Assembly (NCBI GenBank): GCA_963210315.1
Contig: OY723309.1
Location: forward strand, 1,612,001-1,676,000
Reading direction: 5' to 3'
DNA: 64,000 bases
Source: Rhynchopus euleeides
Lineage: Eukaryota; Euglenozoa; Diplonemea; Diplonemida; Diplonemidae
A program made the position numbers and the translations under genes. Below, in pieces: positions 31,001 through 40,940 of the stretch (its first letter is position 1; each line of letters begins with the position of its first letter). Under the pieces are notes generated by a model. It saw nothing but the letters and a program-made list of their open reading frames with translations, was not told the DNA's origin and searched no databases.

Positions 31001-34000
31001 GAGCCCCAGCTCCCAGGCATCCGCAGGAGGCCCCGGATGGTGCAGCACGGCGGGTGGGAGCAGCGCCCCGGGTTCTGAGGCTGACCACCGCGTCGCTGCT
31101 TCTCGAAACAACCCCGCAGCCCGCTGTGAGGGTCACACTCCGGAGGGCCGCTCTCCGCACTGCCAGAGCCAGAGCGGGCGGAGCCCGTCTCTGGGGACCC
31201 GATTCAGAGAAGGCGGTGGGGGCTCCCCCAGGGTGGATGGGGGGCTGCGAGGAGGGGGTGGTGGCTGCGCCACCCCGTCGCCGTCGCCCCCGCAGGATGA
31301 TTTGTTCCCGACGCACCTGTTTACAGCCAGTGAGGAGGGGGAGGGCGATGGCGATGACGATGGCGTGGGCGCCGGCGCAGCCACCCCTCCGCTGCCCCCT
31401 CCCAGCCCCCCGCCGCCCAGAAGGGGCGGGCTGCCGGCGTCGGAGGGTGTGGCGGCGGACCCGCTCTGCACAGACCTGTTTGGGGCGGGCAGCGCCAGCC
31501 CGGGCAGCCCCGCGTCCCCTGGGGGTGGCGGCAGCGGGTGGGGGCAGGCGCTGCTCGCTTCGCATCTGTCCCTGGGTGGTGGCGGTGGCGGCGGTGGTGG
31601 TGATCCAGCTCCCTGCCAGCCCCCTTCGCAGCCTTCTCAGGCCCCGCGGGGGTTGCCGCCGGTGTGTGGGGTGTGGGGCAGCCAGGGGGGGCAGCAGCAG
31701 CAGCAGCCACATCAGGTCCAGCAGGAGAGGCAGCTGCAGGGGAGGGGTGTCGTGCAGCACCTTACTGCCGAAGAGCAGGCTCAGGAGATGCGTGGGGGTG
31801 GGGCGGATGTTGGAGAGGCGCGCCTGCAGGAGGGGCGTCGTGATGCCCGGCACACAGCCCATGAGAAGCAGCAGCAGCAGCAGCAGCATCAGCATCAACC
31901 CGTGTGGCTTGGCGGGCCGCCCCCCGCAGCAGCACCACCGGCGGTGCCCCTCCCAGATGCAGCAGGTGGTGGTGGTGGCAGTGCCCACAGCACCACCTTC
32001 CGGTCCGCCGCAGCCCCGCCCGCCGCATCGGAGGTCATGGCGGAGCTGGCGGTGGAGGAGGCACGCCAACTCCACCAACACCACCCCGACCCCCCATCGG
32101 CACGCCGCGGCAGGGGCAGCGCCCCCAGGGCAGCCCGCGAGCAGCGCACCCCGGGCGCGCTGCGGCGGGACTTCCGGAGGTGGGTGGCGGGGGGTGGCGG
32201 CAGAGCCGCCGCTGCCGGCACCACCACCCCCACCGCCGCCAACACCCCCAGGCGGAAGAGGGCTCGGGCGTGGGGGGATGCGGCGGCAGCCGCTGCTGCC
32301 CCCCACCCAGGGGGAGCCGCTTCCACACCCGGGTCTGGGAGGAGGAAGTTCCGCCGCCTGTCGCTGTTCTCCCAGGTGACGCACGGAGTGCTGTCGAAAG
32401 CGCCTGCACAGGCGATGCACGCCAGGGCGATGCTCGGCAGGGGCGGCCGGAGCAGGAGGGGAGGGGGCCTGTCTCAAGCCACTGCCTCCCAGCAGGGCCA
32501 CGGCCTGCCGAACATCTTGGTGTGCTGCATCGAGCTCACCTCCGACTGCGGGGGGCAGGGCGGCTCCACCCCCGACCCCGCGTCGGACGCCATCAACATG
32601 ATCTCTCTGGTTCTGCACAACCTCTCCGATGGAGCTGCTGAGGGGGCGGATGTTCGCTACCTCATCACGCGGCCCCCCCCTCCTCCCCCTCCGGAGGCTC
32701 CCGGAGCTGAAGGTGGTGGTGGTGGTGGCGGCGGCGGGGCGCTCCCCCCGGAGCCCCCCTGCACCGCCTTTGCGGAGGCGTCGGAGGGTGCCGCCGTGTC
32801 GCGCTGCATCGCGCTCCTCCAGCAGCACGACCCGGATCTCATCATCGGGTGGGATATGGAGCGGTCCTCCTTTGGATACCTCTGCGTCAGGGCGACCGCG
32901 TTTGGCTGGGATGTCCCGGCGGCGCTGTCGCGCGCCCCGGCAGCCCAGGCCGGGGGTGGCGGAGGTGGGGGTGGGGGGGGTGTGGGCAACCCATCCCATT
33001 CCGCCGCGAATCCGGCTGCCCCGCGGAGTGGGACCCTCGATGCAAACCTGGAGATGCAGCAGAGGAAGTTCGTCTCCGCGAGGGGGGGCGACGGGGGGTC
33101 CGTGCTATCATCCTTCACCCCGGTGGGGCGGCTGTGCCTCAACATGTGGCGTGTCCTGAAGAACGAGGTGAAGCAGCAGAGCTACACGCTGCCCGCCGTT
33201 GCGCAGGGGGTGCTGGGGGTCACCCTCCCGAGCTACTCCGCGGCAACCCTCGCGGGATGGGCGGGGTGCGGGAGGGAGCGTGTCGCCCTGGCGAGGCACA
33301 TCTCGCGCGAGGCAGCGGTTGTGCTGCGGATCTGCAACCACCTCGACCTCCTCAACAGGTCTGTCGAGCTCTCGGGGCTCTACGGCCTGCAGATGTCCGA
33401 CATCTTCTCCCGCGGGTCGCAGTACCGTGTGGAGAACATGATGCTCCGCATCGCACTCCCCTTCGGGTTTGTCATGGTCAGCCCCTCCTCCCAGCAGGTC
33501 AACCTCCAGAACCTCCAGCAAGGCGTCCCCATGGTGTTGGAGCCTGTCTCCGGGTTCTACACAGACCCCGTTGTGCTGTTGGATTTCCGGTCTCTCTATC
33601 CCTCGGTGATGATTGCGTACAACCTCTGCTATTCCACGATGTTGGGCAAGGTGACCCCATCCAGGGCGAAGAAGGTGGGTGCCGTGAAGGGATACCGCAT
33701 CCCGCGGTCGTTCTACGCAAAGGGGAGCGGCGACACGGGGGGGTCGGAGGATGTGTTCGTCGCGCCGAACAGCTGTTGCTTTGTGAAGCCCGCGGTGCGG
33801 CAGGGGGTTGTGCCTCGGATGCTCGCGGAGATCCTCACGACGCGGTTCGCAGTCCAGCGTGTCCTGAAGGGGGCGAAGGAGGTGGGAGACACAGCCATGT
33901 CAAGCGTGCTCGCCGCACGCCAGCTCGGGATGAAGATGGTTGCAAACGTGACATATGGATATACGGCTGCAACCTTCACCGGGAGAATGCCGTGCAGCGA

Positions 34001-35225
34001 CATCGCCGATGCCATCGTCCTCATCGCACGCAGGGTGCTGGAGCAGACCATACGTGAGGTGGAGGCGCACCCCACCTGGAAGGCGCGTGTTGTCTACGGC
34101 GACACCGACTCCCTTTTCGTGCTCCTCCCCGGGCGCACCGTGCAGCAGGCCTTCGCCGTTGGGAAGGAGATCGTGCAGCACGTCTCGGAGAGGCACCCGA
34201 CGCCCATCAAGCTCAAGCTGGAGAAGGTGTACTCGCGGTGCATCCTGGTGACGAAGAAGCGCTATGTCGGGTATGCCTTTGAGAGCCCTGACCAGGAGGC
34301 GCCGCGGTTCGATGCGAAGGGGATTGAGAGCATTAGGAGGGACCAGTGCAAGGCGACGCAGCTCATCCAGGAGAGTGCCATCAGGGTGCTGTTCGAGACA
34401 TCCTCGCTCGAAAGCGTGCGCGGCTACGTACAGGCTCAGCTTGCAAAGGTCCTGGCAGGCGACGTCAACCCCCTCGACCTGATCCTCCGGCAGGAGGTGA
34501 AGCTGGGGAGCTACAAGCGGCCCGACCAGCTCCCCCCCTCCGCAACTGTTGCGAAGAACCTCGCCACGGAGGAGGGCCATGCAGAGCCCCTCTACAGGGA
34601 GCGCGTGCCGTACCTCGTGGTCAGCGCGTCGCCCGGGGTGCGCCTGCGTGACTCTGTGGTGCATCCCCATGCGCTGCTGGAGGACAAGCACTGCTCCCTG
34701 CTGGTGGATACACAGTATTATGTGCGGAAGCAGATTGGACCGTCTCTGGGCAGGCTCTTCGACATGGTTGGTGCGAACGTCGCCTCCTGGGTAGCCACGC
34801 TGCCCCGCCTGCGCCGGCACGGCATTGCGTCGCGGCATGTTCGTGAGCACGTTGCTGTCGGGGGTGGCGGGGGTGGTGGTGCCGCGGCGGGTGGTGTGGG
34901 GAAGGCACCCGCCTCCATCCACCGCTACTACGACAGCAGCCTCTGCGTGTGCTGCCGGGAGCGGCCGCAGCGGGGGGCGGCGCTGCTGTGCGACAGCTGC
35001 AGGGCTGCGAAGCACCTGACGCACCACATCCTTGCCATGCGGAGGACGGAGGCGGCGCGTGAGGTGGCGCGTGTTCGCATGAAGTGTGCCGCCTGCACCG
35101 GCTGCAGCGATCCTCCCGTCATCGACACTTGCGTGTCTCTCGACTGCGCCATCCCCTGGGTGCGGCAGCGCGCCACCCTCGCACACATGTCCGCCTGTGC
35201 GGATGCCCGAGCCATCGATTGGTAG
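28026..35225 (+). CDS. REV3: DNA polymerase zeta catalytic subunit
   Basis: 2,399 residues in one exon. The conserved N-terminus is VSIITVDYVMGPP at about residue 102, so the start could also be the ATG at 28245; I keep the longest frame. Residues about 150-330 are the B-family N-terminal domain; 340-1490 is a huge low-complexity insert of poly-Pro, poly-Gly, poly-Glu, poly-Ala, Ser and Gln runs; about 1500-1640 is the exonuclease-like fold, without a clear catalytic set as in all Rev3. The polymerase domain has motif A DFRSLYPSVM (Asp1853), motif B KMVANVTYGYTAATF and motif C YGDTDSLF (about 2024). The C-terminus has CysA (CVCC...CDSC, from 2307) and CysB (CAACTGC...CVSLDC, from 2354); CysB holds a 4Fe-4S cluster and docks accessory subunits in known Pol zeta. 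Role: extension past DNA lesions. All key residues are present. Confidence 0.95.
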   Translation: MPSEARGVGVPPPPAPLCAAAGRHGGLMEAPPHATPTPPDPPRAAGCATPLFPTFSECLGSGCLRETQATACVMGRSDADSTPQPLYLPTGGVTAGSPPAWVNVSIITVDYVMGPPTEGTGDPMQSGFNVAADDADVLDSLSPAERHMASRPARSAPTLRVVGRRSNDGKSVVARIHGRLPYLYIPWQKSWEVSSHISVLQYLLRIALCIEEHPLVAKNPEKEGFAAGREKGHPRHPPPDGQGSPTVHSCHLVKGIPFYGYHDSPRNFVKIFLYNPSAVARVAAVLSETRGVMGRSHQVYHRHCPFIMQCMLDMRLSGTRMLKVRRAGERGAPTTTTSSSSAGDDAFFTSQRVYDIDAAPLSAFPPPDSGIPPQRQQGSAGVDPQDPRGEGRAPPPPPPPPPPPPPPSHGGGGGGGGGGDAPPARCPFVALRDDVTEQFMYTLKDVWASLARYSADVLGDATLAPEGRGGRGVELTGGALGSPVRTARPPDTPVEAVFRRRLDALRDAAAGLPTPPPPPPSATQSYPAFPCSAGTAGAGGGGLRTAPLLWAGSSWQELRASPLPLCCRGGGEAPASAAEEAPVLSPSLSEGRRGGASLHTPFTPITPGGGHAGGDRPPGNATPIPSAGGWGNPGLLQPLTPGRSVAAECAELHGRRRGGGATPRKGGGKTLPSSHPTPPPAGRGGGLPGMGGGGGTPHATSPPPEQQQHPPAWSPPTRSAQQSGGDVEMDEGGVDDAEVVEEEEEGEEEEEVLSEPCHSRLLLTAQQMGRDAECRGGVVPLLGWGGSDDGAGSAEEGEDEEEEEGEEEDDDDAIPATLFGSCRGERPASLSPIATATTTAAAAAAAAVEPTPPPPESSPSCSIGSSSGSPDLLRASPSSTRQRRCVSFTPAVEAVLPGVGLGPAEEDQEEEEGGDDDAALFPETQSVAGCGSRGSSSSSGGSSGGVLEGGRRGGAGTPVLPSGPSAGVFAPRRLRRQQGGRSPSHRRGSGSPSPSSQASAGGPGWCSTAGGSSAPGSEADHRVAASRNNPAARCEGHTPEGRSPHCQSQSGRSPSLGTRFREGGGGSPRVDGGLRGGGGGCATPSPSPPQDDLFPTHLFTASEEGEGDGDDDGVGAGAATPPLPPPSPPPPRRGGLPASEGVAADPLCTDLFGAGSASPGSPASPGGGGSGWGQALLASHLSLGGGGGGGGGDPAPCQPPSQPSQAPRGLPPVCGVWGSQGGQQQQQPHQVQQERQLQGRGVVQHLTAEEQAQEMRGGGADVGEARLQEGRRDARHTAHEKQQQQQQHQHQPVWLGGPPPAAAPPAVPLPDAAGGGGGSAHSTTFRSAAAPPAASEVMAELAVEEARQLHQHHPDPPSARRGRGSAPRAAREQRTPGALRRDFRRWVAGGGGRAAAAGTTTPTAANTPRRKRARAWGDAAAAAAAPHPGGAASTPGSGRRKFRRLSLFSQVTHGVLSKAPAQAMHARAMLGRGGRSRRGGGLSQATASQQGHGLPNILVCCIELTSDCGGQGGSTPDPASDAINMISLVLHNLSDGAAEGADVRYLITRPPPPPPPEAPGAEGGGGGGGGGALPPEPPCTAFAEASEGAAVSRCIALLQQHDPDLIIGWDMERSSFGYLCVRATAFGWDVPAALSRAPAAQAGGGGGGGGGGVGNPSHSAANPAAPRSGTLDANLEMQQRKFVSARGGDGGSVLSSFTPVGRLCLNMWRVLKNEVKQQSYTLPAVAQGVLGVTLPSYSAATLAGWAGCGRERVALARHISREAAVVLRICNHLDLLNRSVELSGLYGLQMSDIFSRGSQYRVENMMLRIALPFGFVMVSPSSQQVNLQNLQQGVPMVLEPVSGFYTDPVVLLDFRSLYPSVMIAYNLCYSTMLGKVTPSRAKKVGAVKGYRIPRSFYAKGSGDTGGSEDVFVAPNSCCFVKPAVRQGVVPRMLAEILTTRFAVQRVLKGAKEVGDTAMSSVLAARQLGMKMVANVTYGYTAATFTGRMPCSDIADAIVLIARRVLEQTIREVEAHPTWKARVVYGDTDSLFVLLPGRTVQQAFAVGKEIVQHVSERHPTPIKLKLEKVYSRCILVTKKRYVGYAFESPDQEAPRFDAKGIESIRRDQCKATQLIQESAIRVLFETSSLESVRGYVQAQLAKVLAGDVNPLDLILRQEVKLGSYKRPDQLPPSATVAKNLATEEGHAEPLYRERVPYLVVSASPGVRLRDSVVHPHALLEDKHCSLLVDTQYYVRKQIGPSLGRLFDMVGANVASWVATLPRLRRHGIASRHVREHVAVGGGGGGGAAAGGVGKAPASIHRYYDSSLCVCCRERPQRGAALLCDSCRAAKHLTHHILAMRRTEAAREVARVRMKCAACTGCSDPPVIDTCVSLDCAIPWVRQRATLAHMSACADARAIDW

Positions 35226-36154
35226 CGGCGTCACCACCCCCCCCCCCCCCCCGTTTCTGTGCGGCTGTTCTGCTGAACCCCCACAGCCCCACCTTTCGTC
35301 GGGTTGGCGTTTTGTATGTTTTGTCACGGCGGTTTCGCCGCCAGTCCAAGGGCAGACCTTCCGACAATGACCCCTCCCCCTCCCCATAGCCCATTTCACC
35401 ATAGCTTCGCGACTCCGCGACTTAGTTGCAGAGCTGGCGCGACGTCATCCCACGTGAGCAGCTTCAAACCACACACAGGCTGTTGTTTGCCGTGTGTATG
35501 ATGTACGAGGGAGGGGTGGAGGCACCGGTGGTATTAGTTGGTTTCACTGCGAAGGCCTGGCCCGCACAGGGGCCATCTGTTGGCCACCAAGGCAAGCCAC
35601 GTATGGATATACGTTTGCCTGTGTCCGCTGCCTGAAGGAAGGGCGAGGAGTTTGTTATGTTGGTGTGTTCTCAGGGAGTTGTCACCGCAGGCCTGCAAGG
35701 CCTTCTGTGTGGGATCAATATGCCGGTTGGGTGGGGCGGGCGGGGTGGGTGGGTGCTATTGTAGATCGGGGTTGGGCTGTCAGACAGGCAGATATACGCT
35801 ACATCCGTGGTGTATCTTAGATCGAGGGAGGCAGGATAAAAGGCAGTGCAGGCGTGTGTCTAGCCACATGGTTTCACGCCAGCCCTCCGGTCGTCGGTAC
35901 CGGGAAAAACAATGAAACGCAATTTGGTCGCCCCACACCACCCCCCTCCCCCCGCCCCAGCCTCGGCCAACCAAATCCCAGAGCCGATCCCCCGGATTGG
36001 CACCCCATCGCCTCTACAAAATGCAGCACCCCACCACCGTACTGAAGCAACAGGTGCCCCCCCCTCCCCCCGCCAAAACGAATGTTGTTGTGATTCATCT
36101 TGCCTATACCCTACCCCTCACCCCCCACCACCCCCCCGACACAAACACAACAAC
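35226..36154. other. Intergenic, REV3 3' flank and ARM-like gene leader
   Basis: Starts with a 16-C run (35237-35252), then unique sequence without a supported gene, and ends in a C/A-rich leader before the ATG at 36155. Confidence 0.5.
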
Positions 36155-37210
36155 ATGGCCCATGCCGACCTGCAGCAGATAGGTTCTCTTCTAAGCGAGC
36201 TGATCGAAGGACCCCATTCTGACACCGCTGAGGCAAGCCAGCAACAACAGCAGCAGCCCACCCTCAGCGCAACAGAAATCGCATCCCTCCCGGAGGACGA
36301 CGAGCGGCATGCCGTGGCTGAGGGGCGTGCCTCGCTCTGCGAGCTCCGCACACTCGACATCCTCCGGCTCCTCGCGGAGACTGCATCGGGCGACGCGGCA
36401 GCTGCCACCTTCATGCTGGACTGCGGGCTCCCCGACGCCGCAGCGCTGCTCCTCCAACCCGGGGCACCCTCGCCCCGCCTCGCAGAGCTCCTCTGGCAGC
36501 TCCTCCGCGCCGCCTCCGCTGCCGCATCCACGCCTGGGCGCCCGGCATCCGCTGACCCCCGGCTCGCCACCGCTCCGCTCGCAGAGTCTGCACTGTCCAC
36601 AATGGAGAGCCCCGACCCGCACACCCTCGCAGCCTGCCTGTGGTGCATCGTCGGGTGGGTGCAGCCGATTCCAGGGGGTGCCCTCCCGTATTTCACCCAG
36701 GTGTTTGCGGAGAACCCCGGTGCAGTGGGCTTCCTCAAAGGGCTGCTGCTGCTGCCGGATCCAACCCCTTCTAAAGGAGAGGGGGGTGCGCATGGCGCTG
36801 CCATGCTGCTGAAGGCGGCTGCGCTGCACCTCCTGGTGCAGCTGGTGATGGATTCGCAGGAGTGTCGTGCGGCGTTGGTGAGTGGGGATGAGGAGGAGGA
36901 GGAGGGGGCAGAGAGAGGGCGTGGAGGTGTGGAGGTTGTGGCGCAGCTGCGGTGCCTTGGGGGTGCCGCGGTCGTGTGCCTCGTGGAGGGGGATTTTGAG
37001 GACGGGGGGGAGCTGCGCGGGCCTGCGATGGGGGAGGAGGCGGGTGGTGTGGCGGCCCTCGTGGTGGAGGGGTCCATCCAGCTGCTGCAGCTGATGTCGC
37101 AGATGTCGGCGGTGTGCAAGGGGATGGCGGAGGGGGCGGGGGCGGCGGCTGATGAACTCTGCAGGCGGCTTTCCGAAAAGGCTGGTTCGTTTGAATCGGA
37201 TGGGTGGTGA
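36155..37210 (+). CDS. Armadillo-like helical protein, possibly HspBP1/Fes1-like
   Basis: 351 residues from the ATG in CAACATGGCC after a C-rich leader. The N-terminus is short, with a poly-Gln run (residues about 30-35). The remainder is helical: ELRTLDILRLLAETASGDAA, RLAELLWQLLRAA, HTLAACLWCIVGWVQPI, AAMLLKAAALHLLVQLVMDS, with an acidic insert EEEEEGAERGR near residue 250. Spacing and content recall the four armadillo repeats of the Hsp70 nucleotide-exchange factors Fes1/HspBP1 (a partner-binding scaffold with no active site), but no diagnostic motif confirms this. No signal peptide or membrane segment. It is certainly coding in character (strong third-position GC); the family is uncertain. 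Confidence 0.7.
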   Translation: MAHADLQQIGSLLSELIEGPHSDTAEASQQQQQQPTLSATEIASLPEDDERHAVAEGRASLCELRTLDILRLLAETASGDAAAATFMLDCGLPDAAALLLQPGAPSPRLAELLWQLLRAASAAASTPGRPASADPRLATAPLAESALSTMESPDPHTLAACLWCIVGWVQPIPGGALPYFTQVFAENPGAVGFLKGLLLLPDPTPSKGEGGAHGAAMLLKAAALHLLVQLVMDSQECRAALVSGDEEEEEGAERGRGGVEVVAQLRCLGGAAVVCLVEGDFEDGGELRGPAMGEEAGGVAALVVEGSIQLLQLMSQMSAVCKGMAEGAGAAADELCRRLSEKAGSFESDGW

Positions 37211-38034
37211 AGGTCGGCATGTTATATAAACCTTGATCTGTGCTGGCTTCAGTCTGGATCTTGCGACCCGTAAGGGTGATGAGAGTATAGACTCTCGCAT
37301 CGAAGGTGGCGGGGTGGGGTCCTGTAGGGCTGTGGTGATGGTTATTGCATTCAAGAGTAGGACTTTTAGTCCTGTTCCGCGCCGTGTGTTCCTTCGACAA
37401 GGGTGATGATCGCATCAAAGTGAAGGCAAAAATAACGGAAGTGTGTTCGGCCACACAAGGAGCTGTGTGTCGGGACTGTGTTCCTCTGGTATCGTGTTTG
37501 CTTCTCTGACTTGCCATGTTTTGGAACATTTCATCTGTTCCGAATTTTTTTGCGCTTGAGATACTGACCCTCAGCCCCGTGAGATGGCAGGCCGAAGGGT
37601 GTGCTGATCATTTCGAGGGCTTGTGTGTCGAGGCGCGGAAGGCAGCCAGGCTCAGACTGAGGGCGGTTGCTGCTGAACGGTGTTGTGACTTTCCAGCCAG
37701 AATACCGCGCCGGACGACAAATCGATTCATGAATATCCCGGAGAAACGGAGGCCCCCCCCGCCCCGCCCACACCCCACTCCACGTGGCGTATTCACATGT
37801 CAACAGTCGCCGCCTTTTATTTACGAGGACGAAGCGCCGCAAAGTCACCCGGCATCCTTTTGGATTGAACCCTCATCCTCATCACGCACATACATGATCA
37901 CCCCCGATACACCTGTCCCTGTCCCTGTTGATGTGTCTTTGTGTTTCATAGTGCATCTCTCTTCAGATGCCCCACTCCACACACCCTTCTGCTTCTATTT
38001 CACTACCCACCCCCCCCCCCCCCCACTCCCCCCG
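37211..38034. other. Intergenic, nothing recognised
   Basis: No supported gene on either strand. It ends in a C-run (38011-38024) directly before the 38035 element. A TTCTATTTCACTACC string at about 37994 recurs at about 42411. Confidence 0.5.
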
Positions 38035-38087
38035 CCACGGTGCACTAGTTTGGTAGTTACGAGTGACCTCAACTAGTGGAGTCGACA

Positions 38088-38172
38088 ACCTCAAACTCGA
38101 CAACTGCCAGTTGTCGACTCGACAACTGGCACTTGTCGAGTCGACAACTGGCAGTTGTCGACTCGACAACTC
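38088..38172. repeat. Subterminal palindrome array, left
   Basis: Alternating GTCGACAACT and AGTTGTCGAC blocks separated by GCC/GGC, about 20 bp period. The mirror array lies at 40828-40940 at the other end of the element. Confidence 0.75.
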
Positions 38173-38300
38173 TATACACTGTACTGCAGGAAGAACGCCC
38201 AAATATGAAGGGAAAAACGCACAGTTGGGTGTGTGCTTGGGATATGAGGTGTGGTGGCATATCAGCGCTGGACTTTGTTGCGAATTTCCTTGTCCCCTTC

Positions 38301-39408
38301 TCAAGGATGGTCAGTCTTCATGTGGAGATCGCGTTCACGGACACTACGGAAGGTCTCAAAGCAAAGTAAGCAACGTTTTGTTGTGAGAGAGCGGGGGTGG
38401 TGGGCCAGGTAGTGCTGGCTTTGTCCCTTCAATCTTATTGTTGTGTGACATATTTTGCATTCGATTGTGCATGACGAGCAAGGGACATTGCTCCCTGGTC
38501 TGTGCTTTGCATCGTAGTGTGCAAACAGAGACGTTTTCTTTGCTGAGGAGTAGTCACAAATAATGCATCGAAATTCATGAACCTCCTCCGGGAGAGACTG
38601 GGTTTCTTCTTGAGTAGGGGTGGGAGGCACACCCCAAGGTTCCTTGCCACACACACACACGTTCAGTATGGTTTTCGGTGGTTTTTTCGGATCAATCCAA
38701 AAGACACACCCGCTCTGACCTCTCTCTTTGACGTGGTCCGCCAGCCCAGCAGACTCAAGTCTTCGGTAGAGAGATCCTGTTGCCTTTTCCCAGCTGCCCG
38801 CAACAACACATGAACACACATTGAATGCCCCAACGGCGGTCATTAACTTCGGAGTATGTCCTGAACCCCCCCAAAGCCCATTCTCGCCCCAACTTTGAAG
38901 TTGTTGGATCTCGAAAAGAATGAGGTCGCGCTCCATAGTCCTTTCCGAGGCACAGGCTGAGTAGATCTTGCTTCGACCGTTGCCAGCTTCCAAAGCTTAG
39001 AGCAATACCTGCAGCTAAGCGGATCCTGGCTGTGAGGTCCCTGCTGCCCGGGTTATAGCCATCAGCAGTCAGGACAACACGAGGGTGTTCCATGTCGATG
39101 CGATGCAGGTGTGTTTCGACAATGTGCTCGAGAGTTTTGAGCAAACTACCCCTCCTTGCCTCGACCACTCTCTGGAGGTGCTCTTCATGCTTCCTCACCG
39201 TCGCCGGGGAGAGCCCGTGCCTCTCAGGCGCCTTCCCGTGCTCCCGAAACGTCTCTCGAATGCATTTCGAGATTTCACCGCACTTCCGGATGGACGTCCC
39301 TGCCACAAATCGTGACCTGCGAATACCCTCAGCCATCAAGGACATTTCATCTTGCATTGTCTCTTCGGAACCATTCCCACCCGGCTCTCCTGTGGTGTGT
39401 GTGTGCAT
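38301..39408 (-). pseudogene. Transposon ORF-B, C2H2 zinc-finger protein with a +1 frameshift
   Basis: The upstream frame (39408 down to about 38990) reads helical, basic protein (KAPERHGLSPATVRKHEEH, MEHPRVVLTADGYNPGSRD). The downstream frame (about 38993 to 38301) continues as MERDLILFEIQQLQSWGE and then HTPKLMTAVGAFNVC. It ends in three zinc fingers: CIICDY...HYDAKH, CKICHT...HYLAHH and CLLCFE...HMKTDH. The two frames overlap between 38755 and 38993 and differ by +1, so a one-base change near 38960-38990, or programmed slippage, separates them; no plausible GT-AG intron repairs it. No known nuclease motif is recognised. This would be the candidate catalytic or targeting protein of the element. 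Confidence 0.6.
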
Positions 39409-39561
39409 CCCAACAAAAAAGGCTATGCCTGAGGAACCGGCGGGGGGAGGATGACGTCAAGAGTGATAACCAAAAAAGGGAAAGTGTCACTGCGATCGTT
39501 CTGCACCTTTTCTTCCGTTTGCTTTCATATACGTTGACGCTTCCACACTCACACTGGATCA

Positions 39562-40584
39562 TCAAATGTCATCCACATCCACCTGCGTTGGGCCTGAGTT
39601 AGATTGGCTTGGGCTAGGTGGGGGGGCAGTCTCACTTGCCTCATCGTCCAGTTCCTCTTCTTCATCTTCGTCGCCATCCAGCAAGTCTGTAAACTTGCCG
39701 GTGTCAGTCGTTGCCTGTATCGACTGTTCGCCGCCAGAATCCACCAGCAGCTGCCTCACAACGACGATCCCCTCACGGTCCTTGACCTGCGCAGCGTGAC
39801 CCGGGTCCAGCAGGTACTTGGAGGGGATGTGCAGGTCCACCTCGTACTCCTTCGCCTCCAAGTCCTGCGTTGCGCGCAGCCTCCGCAGGGTGAGGCGCAG
39901 AATGTGCCCATTCTGGGTCACCTTCTGTACCGTCGACAGCCCAGATTCCACGATGAACTCGTAGAATCCCCCGACGGTTCTTGGAGCAAAGGTGTTGGCT
40001 GCTCCCTGCAACGACGACACGTCTCTCTTCCTTCCTGAGTATTGAGGAAAGATCTTGTCTGCCTTCGAGGATGCCTTCGTCTTCTGGGGGGCAGCCAGCT
40101 TCACCTCTGCGGCGTAGAGCCGGGACATCTTTACGCCCGAGGTGAGGGCGGCGTGCGGGTGCAGCTTCTGCATCTGCTCCAGTTTCGCCTTGGACTTGGC
40201 GGAGGCTGATGGAGATGGTGTGATCCTCACACCAATGAACTCCGTATCCGTCCCCCCCTTGGTGCGGATGGAGTACCTCTCCAGCTGCGCCTCCTTCGCC
40301 GACTTCTCCGACACCGTCCCCCCCTGGTACTCCTTGTACCTGGCCCCCATCGCCGCGCTCACGGTCCCGTCGTTGCCCTTTATGGGCTTGCCCGTGATCT
40401 TCCCGATCAGTGCCTTCAGGGCTGTGTTCGACAGCCGCCCCCCCTCCTCCGGCTCGACGTAGTATTCAACAAAAAGTTGAATAAAGCCCGGCTGAGTGGC
40501 GGGCTGCTTCGTCGGGGGGGCCGAGCTCGGGGCGGTTTCCTCCGTTCTGCTTCTCTTCGCCGTGGTTTTGGCAGAGGCAGGCAT
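39562..40584 (-). CDS. Transposon ORF-A, putative DNA-binding protein
   Basis: 340 residues from the ATG at 40584. A basic Ser/Thr-rich N-terminus (KTTAKRSRTEE) precedes a segment (residues about 35-110) reading FIQLFVEYYVEPEEGGRLSN...KALIGKITGK...YSIRTKGG...FIGVRI. This pattern recalls the winged-helix domain at the end of D5-type virus/plasmid primases, where a helical WxxF region is followed by a strand ending in GIRL. The rest is alpha/beta with a very acidic tail (DGDEDEEEELDDEASE). No DDE, HUH or RHRY catalytic set is evident. Its likely role is binding the subterminal GTCGAC arrays; this is inference. It is separated by 153 bp from the next ORF on the same strand and is probably co-expressed with it. 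Confidence 0.65.
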   Translation of the reverse strand: MPASAKTTAKRSRTEETAPSSAPPTKQPATQPGFIQLFVEYYVEPEEGGRLSNTALKALIGKITGKPIKGNDGTVSAAMGARYKEYQGGTVSEKSAKEAQLERYSIRTKGGTDTEFIGVRITPSPSASAKSKAKLEQMQKLHPHAALTSGVKMSRLYAAEVKLAAPQKTKASSKADKIFPQYSGRKRDVSSLQGAANTFAPRTVGGFYEFIVESGLSTVQKVTQNGHILRLTLRRLRATQDLEAKEYEVDLHIPSKYLLDPGHAAQVKDREGIVVVRQLLVDSGGEQSIQATTDTGKFTDLLDGDEDEEEELDDEASETAPPPSPSQSNSGPTQVDVDDI

Positions 40585-40827
40585 GATTGATAGCTGTGTG
40601 TGTGTGTGTCTGTTGGCGTGTGTGTATCTATTCAACAATGGAGGTAATCTGGTCAGGGCTTGCAAGACCCTGGTGATGTGGGTTGTGGGAGGGAGAAACG
40701 GCACAAGGAAATTCGCAACAAAGTCCAGCGCTGATATGCCACCACACCTCATATCCCAAGCACACACCCAACTGTGCGTTTTCCCCTTCATACTTGGGCG
40801 TTCTTCCTGCAGTACAGTGTATAGAGT

Positions 40828-40940
40828 TGTCGAGTCGACAAGTGCCAGTTGTCGACTCGACAAGTGCCAGTTGTCGAGTCGACAACTGGCACTTGTCGTC
40901 AACAACCCAGTCAGTTGTCGAGGTTTCAGTTGTCGACTCC
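40828..40940. repeat. Subterminal palindrome array, right
   Basis: Same GTCGAC-centred units as at 38088-38172, in inverted arrangement, slightly longer and more diverged towards the terminus. Confidence 0.75.

Noticed and set aside
29458..32379. Long alternative ORFs on both strands (up to 973 aa)
   Set aside because: They are shadows of the REV3 low-complexity region in other frames; REV3 has the conserved domains.
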